A stretch of DNA of 64,000 nt, taken from assembly GCA_027577595.1 (NCBI GenBank), contig JANBRJ010000090.1, forward strand, positions 1 through 64,000. The letters run 5' to 3'. Source of the stretch: Coemansia sp. RSA 487. Its lineage: Eukaryota > Kickxellomycota > Kickxellomycetes > Kickxellales > Kickxellaceae. Shown here one piece after another: positions 58,535-64,000 of this stretch. The position numbers and the translations under genes are program-made. Under the pieces are notes generated by a model, which saw only the letters and a list, made by a program, of their open reading frames with translations, was not told the origin of the DNA and searched no databases. The number at the start of each line of letters is the position of its first letter. Position 1 is the stretch's first letter.

Positions 58535-60751
58535 CTACTTGCGCACAAGCTCGACGTAGTTTGCTGGGAACAGCCCGTACTCGCCTCTCTGGTTGACGCC
58601 GCCCCACCATTCGTCCGACGGGAACTCCACATGCGTGATCCGCTCTCCATCTCCGAACGATAGCTCACCGTCCTCAGCCGCATCATAATCGAACACTGCG
58701 ACTGCCTGGTGCTCGCCCTCATCCATTGCTGGAGCTGGAGCTGGAGGAGGTGGTGGTGGAGGCGGCGCCGCTGGCGCAGGTCCTCCTCCGTTACCACGGG
58801 GCGGGAGAGCCGGTGGTGCTTGCGACACAGGTGGAAGTGGTGGAGGTACCGGTGGAAGCGATGCTGGTGCTGCTGATGCTGTCGGTGGCATTGGCGGCAA
58901 TGGCGGGGGTGCCGGTGGTGCCGACGTGGGAGGCAGTGGCGGTGGTGCCGGTGGTGACGCGGCAGGCAACGATGGCGGCGGCAGCGGTGGTGCCTGTGGC
59001 ACGCCGCCGCCACGGGGCGGAAGAGCCGGTGCCGCAGGCGGAGGCGAAGGAGGAGCTGGTGGCAGAGGAGGCAGAACCGGCGGCGCAGGAGGCAGAACCG
59101 GCAGAGCGGGTGGTGCTGCTGCTGCAGGCGCTGGACGTTGCGGCTGTGGCTCGTCCTCAATCAGCTCCACAAAGTTGGCTGGGAACACACCGCGTCGCGA
59201 CCCGTCCTTTGTCTCGCCAGCCCACCATCCAGGGTCCAGCAGCTCGACATTGTAGATTGTGTCTCCCTCGTTGAACTCGAGTTCATCTTCGGCCGTTGCC
59301 TCGTAATCGTAGACGGCCCGTGCGCGCTGGCCCTGGCTCGACGCTGGTTCTGGCGTAGCTGCTGCTGCAGCAGAGGAGGCCTGGTGCCTGGCCAGTTTCT
59401 CTTCTTCTTGCTCTCTAATTTGCTGCTGACGCCTGCGCTCCTCATCTTGTTGTTGCTGGCGTTTGCGCTCTTCCTCTTCTTGCTGCTGCTTACGCCTACG
59501 ATCTTCCTCTTCTTGCTGTTGCTGGCGTCTGCGCTCCTCCTCTTCTCCATCATCCTGCTGTTGCTTCCACGGATGCACAGGCGGCGCAGGCTGAGACACT
59601 TGGGGCGACCACTGCAACTCCGCACGCGAGCGCCTCAGTACCTCCAGCTCCGCCTTCCTTTCCGAGGCCGCCAAATTCGAACCTCCCGTGCCGGAAGGCG
59701 AGTTCATCCCCGAGTTGATCTGCTTGCGGCTGCGGAGCATCTCAAGCTCGCTCTTCGTCTGGTCAGCTTGCGACAAATGTGCCGAGGGCTCGGCTGGCGC
59801 GGCTGCACCAAGACGCGATGTAGGTGTGACGGATTCACGTGAAACTGGTGTGCTAGGCGACTGTGCGCGGCTTCCCCTTCTCAGCGCCTCGAGCTCTGCT
59901 CGCGTCTCGTCCTGCTGTGATTTGTAGGACGGCTGCTGGGGTGCAGTGCGTGTTGGCTCAGGGGCAGGCGAGACTGGTGTTGGCGATGCTCTTGCTGCCG
60001 GTGTGGTGGGGCTGCGTGCGCCGAACAGAGACGACACAGGCCGCCCGCCCGCAGGCGAGCTGCCAGAGTTTCCGCCAAACAGAGGCTTTGAGCTGCTTGG
60101 CGCCAATGGGCTGCTTGGCGGCTTTGGTCCGCTAGGCTTGGCACCGCCGTACGCTGTCGGCGCAGCAGCCGCAGCAGCAGAAACAGCCGCCGCTGACCAA
60201 GCAGGGCCCTTCGTGACTGAGGGCGCGCCGTACGATCCGCCCTTTCTGAATGCCGTGCCTGCAGCAAACGCCGGCTTGGCAGCAAGTGCCGGAGCTTGGC
60301 GCTTAGGCTGCGTGTGGTAAGAGTACTGAGCGCCCGAGCTGCGTGCTACCTGGTCCATGATCTCGCTTGCTTGAACGTCCTCCTCGGACCGCGCAACAAT
60401 GGACACATGGTACCCCGTAAGCACTCGCTGCACCTCACCCACTTGCGACGCTACCATCCCCTTGCGGAACACAGGCACCCCGCGCCCGCACCACGAAATG
60501 AACACAAACTTGGGCAGCCGTGTGTTGGGATCTTCGACGCGTACAAACGCAAACTGCACCTTGCCATCGTCGAACTCTTCTGCTAGCTCCTCGAGCCCTG
60601 AGCTGCCTTGCGCGTGCACCGCGAGCACGTTGCTTCCACCGCGCTCAAACCCGTACAGCGCCCAGTCGACCGACGGGTCTTTGTTCAGGATACGCTGGTG
60701 TGTCGCCGTAATCTCGCTGGAATGAGCCGAAAGATCTATTGCGCTGCTCAT
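58535..60751 (-). CDS. ABP1: Actin-binding protein Abp1 (drebrin-like), two SH3 domains
   Basis: 738 residues. ADF-H domain at about residues 1-135 (ALYGFERGGSNVLAV, KFVFISWCGRGVPVFRKGM), a central proline/serine-rich region, a Gln/Glu coiled coil (QQQEEEDRRRKQQQ), SH3-1 at about 472-530 (ARAVYDYEATAEDELEF), a very proline-rich linker with APPALPPxP repeats, and C-terminal SH3-2 (AVAVFDYDAAEDGELSF ... GLFPANYVEL). Abp1 links F-actin to endocytic patch proteins such as Ark1/Prk1 kinases and Sla1. Unlike yeast Abp1 with one SH3, it has two. Divergent from SLA1, with 589 bases between starts. Confidence 0.95.
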   Translation of the reverse strand: MSSAIDLSAHSSEITATHQRILNKDPSVDWALYGFERGGSNVLAVHAQGSSGLEELAEEFDDGKVQFAFVRVEDPNTRLPKFVFISWCGRGVPVFRKGMVASQVGEVQRVLTGYHVSIVARSEEDVQASEIMDQVARSSGAQYSYHTQPKRQAPALAAKPAFAAGTAFRKGGSYGAPSVTKGPAWSAAAVSAAAAAAPTAYGGAKPSGPKPPSSPLAPSSSKPLFGGNSGSSPAGGRPVSSLFGARSPTTPAARASPTPVSPAPEPTRTAPQQPSYKSQQDETRAELEALRRGSRAQSPSTPVSRESVTPTSRLGAAAPAEPSAHLSQADQTKSELEMLRSRKQINSGMNSPSGTGGSNLAASERKAELEVLRRSRAELQWSPQVSQPAPPVHPWKQQQDDGEEEERRRQQQQEEEDRRRKQQQEEEERKRQQQQDEERRRQQQIREQEEEKLARHQASSAAAAATPEPASSQGQRARAVYDYEATAEDELEFNEGDTIYNVELLDPGWWAGETKDGSRRGVFPANFVELIEDEPQPQRPAPAAAAPPALPVLPPAPPVLPPLPPAPPSPPPAAPALPPRGGGVPQAPPLPPPSLPAASPPAPPPLPPTSAPPAPPPLPPMPPTASAAPASLPPVPPPLPPVSQAPPALPPRGNGGGPAPAAPPPPPPPPAPAPAMDEGEHQAVAVFDYDAAEDGELSFGDGERITHVEFPSDEWWGGVNQRGEYGLFPANYVELVRK

Positions 60752-61340
60752 TTGTAACTTCTGGATTTGCTGCTAATTGGCCCGGCTCCGCTCAATATTG
60801 TTATATAGTAGTGTAGCTTTTTTCTTTTCGAGAGATTTTTTAAAAAAAAAAAACAGAATAAGGGAATGTGGGTTCAGAAGAAAAAGCTCGAGCAGAAGTG
60901 AAACCGCCAAGCACTCAGATCTGCGAAGCGTGTCAAAAGCCAAAGAGTGACCCATGAAAATGTCTGCGGAACATGATCCCCCCCAATCCTGCATCAAACA
61001 GGCACGGCGTAAATCACGTGCCTATCGATAGAGTGGGAAAAAGAATACCAATACACTCTTTCGACTGTAATTCTTCGATTTTGAACTCACAGGTGTCTGC
61101 ATTATTTTTCCACTCTATCCTTTTTAACCTTTTACTGTTTCTGAATTTCTTGTTGCATTTCTAGATTTCTTGTCTTTTCCCAAGCGAGCTTTTTCCTTTT
61201 ACCACTCTGCACGGTTTTTTTACTTCGGCAGGGGAATCCAGTTGCTCTTTTATTCTATACATTCAGTTGGAAGCCCACACCCACTATTATATTTTGTATT
61301 TTGTCTGGCGTGAACGCCTAGCAAAAACCACTACACAGAA
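60752..61340. promoter_or_regulatory. Divergent promoter of ABP1 and SLA1
   Basis: 589 bases separating the starts of two actin-patch genes transcribed apart. Contains poly-A/T tracts (60840-60854) and no other gene. Co-regulation is an inference. Confidence 0.6.
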
Positions 61341-64000
61341 ATGCCCCTGGTCGAGGTTCGCCGTGCAATTTACAGCTACACGCCTGCAGCCGACGATGAG
61401 CTTACTCTGAAGGACGGCGATGTCCTTTACATCCTGGACAATGAGGACCCAGATTGGCTCGAGGCCAAGAAGAAGCAATTTAATATCGATGACCCTATGG
61501 AGCAGGGCCTAGTTCCTGCCAACCACACAGAGCCTGTAAGTATTATTCACCCAGCGCTGTTGCTATCTCGTTAATGTTTCATTTGCGGACATCGCCTTAT
61601 CGTTTACATCGCTGCTATCTTTGAGGATACTTGTTCTAAAAGCGCACCCTTTGTTTTTGTCATTATTTTATTGTTTTTGCTCCCCTTCCCCTCCCCCGCC
61701 CCCTCCCCAAATACAAAAACACGTTAGGTCGAATCGATTGCCCGTGCGAAGGCGCTTTACGATTATGAACCTGTCGAGAACGAAGAGACCACATTGGCCG
61801 AGGGCGAGGATGTGCTGATCATCGAGGAAGATGACCCAGACTGGTTTATGACAAAGTCAAAGGGCGGCTACGGGTTTATTCCAAAGGCCTATGTGGAAAT
61901 CGTTTCCAGCGATTCCTCAAATCCAGCAGATAATGCAAGCACAGCTGTAGACGAGCCACGGCCATTGCCTCCACAACCCTCGGCCGAGCTTCCAGCTGCG
62001 CCAGCCACGTTGCCGCCGCCGCCGCCACCACCACCACAACAACAAATACCTGAGCGGAAGCAAGAATCCGGTCGGCAGTCAGCTTCCAGTGATGCCAACA
62101 TTGACATCCGCTCTGCACCTCCTAGCATCGTACCTGTCGCCCCTGCTCTCCCGCCGCCGCCGCCGCCGCCGCCACTACCGCCACAGCTTCCATCTGTCCA
62201 GCCAGAATTACCACCTCAGCCTTCTCCTGCGATACCAACGTTGTCTCCGCCGCTGCAACCAGCAGCGTCCCAGCCTGTGGACTCTATTTCCCACTTTAAT
62301 GTGATTGAGGGCAAGAAGAAGAAGAAAGGCAATATGATCACATTGGGGATCAGCAACACTATGTTTGTCGTGGACAGCAGAAACGACGCCATACCACCAA
62401 AGAAGTTCTCGATGAGCGATGTAACCAAGTGTGCGGCAAAGAAGAGTGTCTTGGGCGTCGAGATCGGCGGCTACGCACCTGCTGCCTTTGACTTCACGTG
62501 CTCATCGAACGCCGAGGCCGAATCCATCATGGACGCAGTCAATGCAGCCAGACGCGGCATGTTTGTTGGCAAAAAGTCCATGGATACCACTGCTGCCGAG
62601 GCGCCCATGTCCCCTGACTCGCCACGCGTCAGTATAACAGCGGAACAACAGCGAGACAGAGCTGCCTCCATGGCTGCTGCTGCCAGCAAACCGCTCCCTC
62701 CTCAGCCCCGCTCCTCAACATCTGGCGAGTTTGCGCATGTGTTATATGACTTTAGTAGTGAGGATCCCGAAGAATTGACTGTCTCTGAGGGCGATCGCGT
62801 GCTTGTTCTTGATCAGTCGGACCCAGAGTGGTGGCAGGTCCAGCTCTCGCCTCCGCACGGGCGCACCGGGCTTGTTCCGTCGGCATATGTCGAGATTCAG
62901 CCTGCGCCTATCCAGAAATCCCCGACCGCCTCTACCTTTGGCTCTGCATTCATCCCCGCTGCTACCTCTGCCGCAGCTGCAGCTCTGCCTCTCCCTCCTC
63001 CACCACAGCCGCCGCATCTGCCCCCTCCTCAAGAGCCAGCAGCAGAGCTTCACGATTTTGACCATATGCCTCCGCTCCCCACACGCACAGAGACTGTTCG
63101 CAAGGCTGCTTCCGAGGTGCACTCGGCCGAGCAGGCCAAGAATACACTCCCTCCGCTGCCACAATCCCCTATATACGCTGCAGATAACGGTATTTCGTCG
63201 CCAGTTAGACGGAACCGGACGACCGATTCAGACAATGTGCCGCTTCATGTCTTGCAAAAACGGCAGTCAGAAACAAAAACCGCAACAGTGCTATCGACAG
63301 CAAACGACCTTCAGAGTCCCGATATGAGCAAAGTACGTACATGGACCGATGGATCCGGCGCCTACACGGTTGAAGCGCAGTTCCTCAGCCTGGACTCGCA
63401 AAACAATGTCAATTTGCACAAGACCAACGGCAAAAAGATCAACGTACCCTTGTCAAAGTTTGCGCCGGCCGATAGGGACTACGTTTACAAAGTCACTGGC
63501 AATGCGCCAGAACAATCACAAAAGCCCCAAACGGCTCGGCAAAGGCAGTTGGAGAGTGCGCGGAAGACTCCAGGCAAGCGTATCATCAACTACGATTGGG
63601 ATTGGTTTGACTTTTTCACGCTCAAGGCTGGCATCTCGGCTGACAATGCCCTAAAGTACGCAACGTCCTTTGTCGCTGAGCGCCTTGACGACCAGTCCAT
63701 TCCTGAGATCGATACCGGGCTTATGCAGCAGCTTAGCGTTAAGCAACACGATCTCCCGAGCATCGAGCGTGCATTTCGTGTGCACCGCGGCCTCCCCGAA
63801 GACACAACTGGCTCACAGCTTGACGATCTGTTTGCTTCGCCAGCACCTGTTCAGAGGCAAAATGCGCAGGACGCTTCCCGCTCGCCAGCCACGAATCTGC
63901 CTGCAATCAGCGTGCCGGCAGTGAAGCTGGTTGAGGACTCCATGGAACCTCCACGGCTTCCTCCAAGATCGCCAACAACAGCAGATGCTCCTGCTACCCA
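61341..64000 (+). CDS. SLA1: Sla1-type endocytic adaptor, truncated by the window
   Basis: Model join(61341..61535, 61728..64000); runs off the right edge with no stop. Exon 1 carries SH3-1 (RRAIYSYTPAADDELTL); donor GTAAGT at 61536, acceptor TTAG, phase 0. SH3-2 follows (AKALYDYEPVENEETTL), then proline-rich linkers, a PTB/VCA-like block (HFNVIEGKKKKKGNMITLG), SH3-3 (VLYDFSSEDPEELTV), the SHD1 domain (RTWTDGSGAYTVEAQFL) that binds NPFxD cargo, and SHD2 (NYDWDWFDFFTLKAGIS), a SAM-like region. Sla1 organises endocytic patches and WASP regulation. The C-terminal LxxQxTG repeats of yeast Sla1, if present, lie outside. Confidence 0.94.

Noticed and set aside
1-64000. CRISPR arrays, rRNA, retroelements or other mobile elements
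   Set aside because: No direct-repeat array with spacers, rRNA core, integrase, reverse-transcriptase or capsid motif was recognised on either strand.

Overview
The window reads as nuclear DNA of a fungus. It carries about 40 protein-coding genes on both strands, mostly single-exon, with short 5'-proximal introns (donors such as GTACGT, GTAAGT, GTAAGC and GTAATT; branch points matching TACTAAC in at least two). Nearly all are conserved eukaryotic housekeeping genes, and several are fungal in type (SLA1 and ABP1 actin-patch proteins, protein O-mannosyltransferase PMT4, DRS1, a Cup1-like LYR protein). A complete biopterin-dependent phenylalanine hydroxylase, a family missing from most Dikarya, together with the sparse introns suggests an early-diverging fungus, possibly Zoopagomycota/Kickxellomycotina. 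That placement is inference.

Layout. 0-5 kb: the edge carries an inverted 55-bp near-identical copy of the 3' end of the MPS1 kinase gene found at 41-45 kb; then a Tim44/Mba1-like paralog, a membrane-anchored PPP-type phosphatase (Ppn2-like) and V-ATPase subunit c''. 5-19 kb: adenosine kinase, a VAP/Scs2 ER protein with one intron, a NOL8-like nucleolar RRM protein, phenylalanine hydroxylase, a peroxisomal adenine nucleotide carrier, mitoribosomal bL19m, two tandem histidine phosphatases and a small unknown protein. 19-31 kb: 3-hydroxyacyl-CoA dehydrogenase, coproporphyrinogen oxidase, cyclophilin-40, an LYR protein, DRS1 helicase, prefoldin 6 and P5C dehydrogenase. 31-41 kb: Mde1 dehydratase, bL36m, TEN1, ALDH7-type dehydrogenase, NDUFA2 (two exons), an AT-rich 2.4-kb gene-poor stretch, Ppt2 and Nop15/NIFK (two exons). 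41-54 kb: MPS1, a decayed locus, two more Tim44/Mba1-like paralogs, uL3 and V-ATPase subunit G as a head-to-head pair in which each start codon is an exon by itself, a ubiquitin-like small protein and PRP4. 54-64 kb: uL2m, PMT4, and ABP1 and SLA1 as a divergent pair (SLA1 runs off the edge).

Themes. Mitochondrial translation and biogenesis (bL19m, bL36m, uL2m, NDUFA2, LYR protein, Ppt2, three Mba1-like paralogs), ribosome biogenesis (NOL8, DRS1, Nop15, uL3), amino-acid and cofactor metabolism (PAH, P5CDH, ALDH7, Mde1, HEM13), V-ATPase (c'' and G) and actin-patch endocytosis (ABP1/SLA1). No CRISPR array, rRNA, convincing tRNA or intact transposon was seen. Nothing in the window looks like a wholly new multi-gene system. 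The least explained items are the dispersed Mba1-like family linked to an MPS1 fragment, two related relics in AT-rich DNA, the asymmetric histidine phosphatase pair and the start-codon-only exons.
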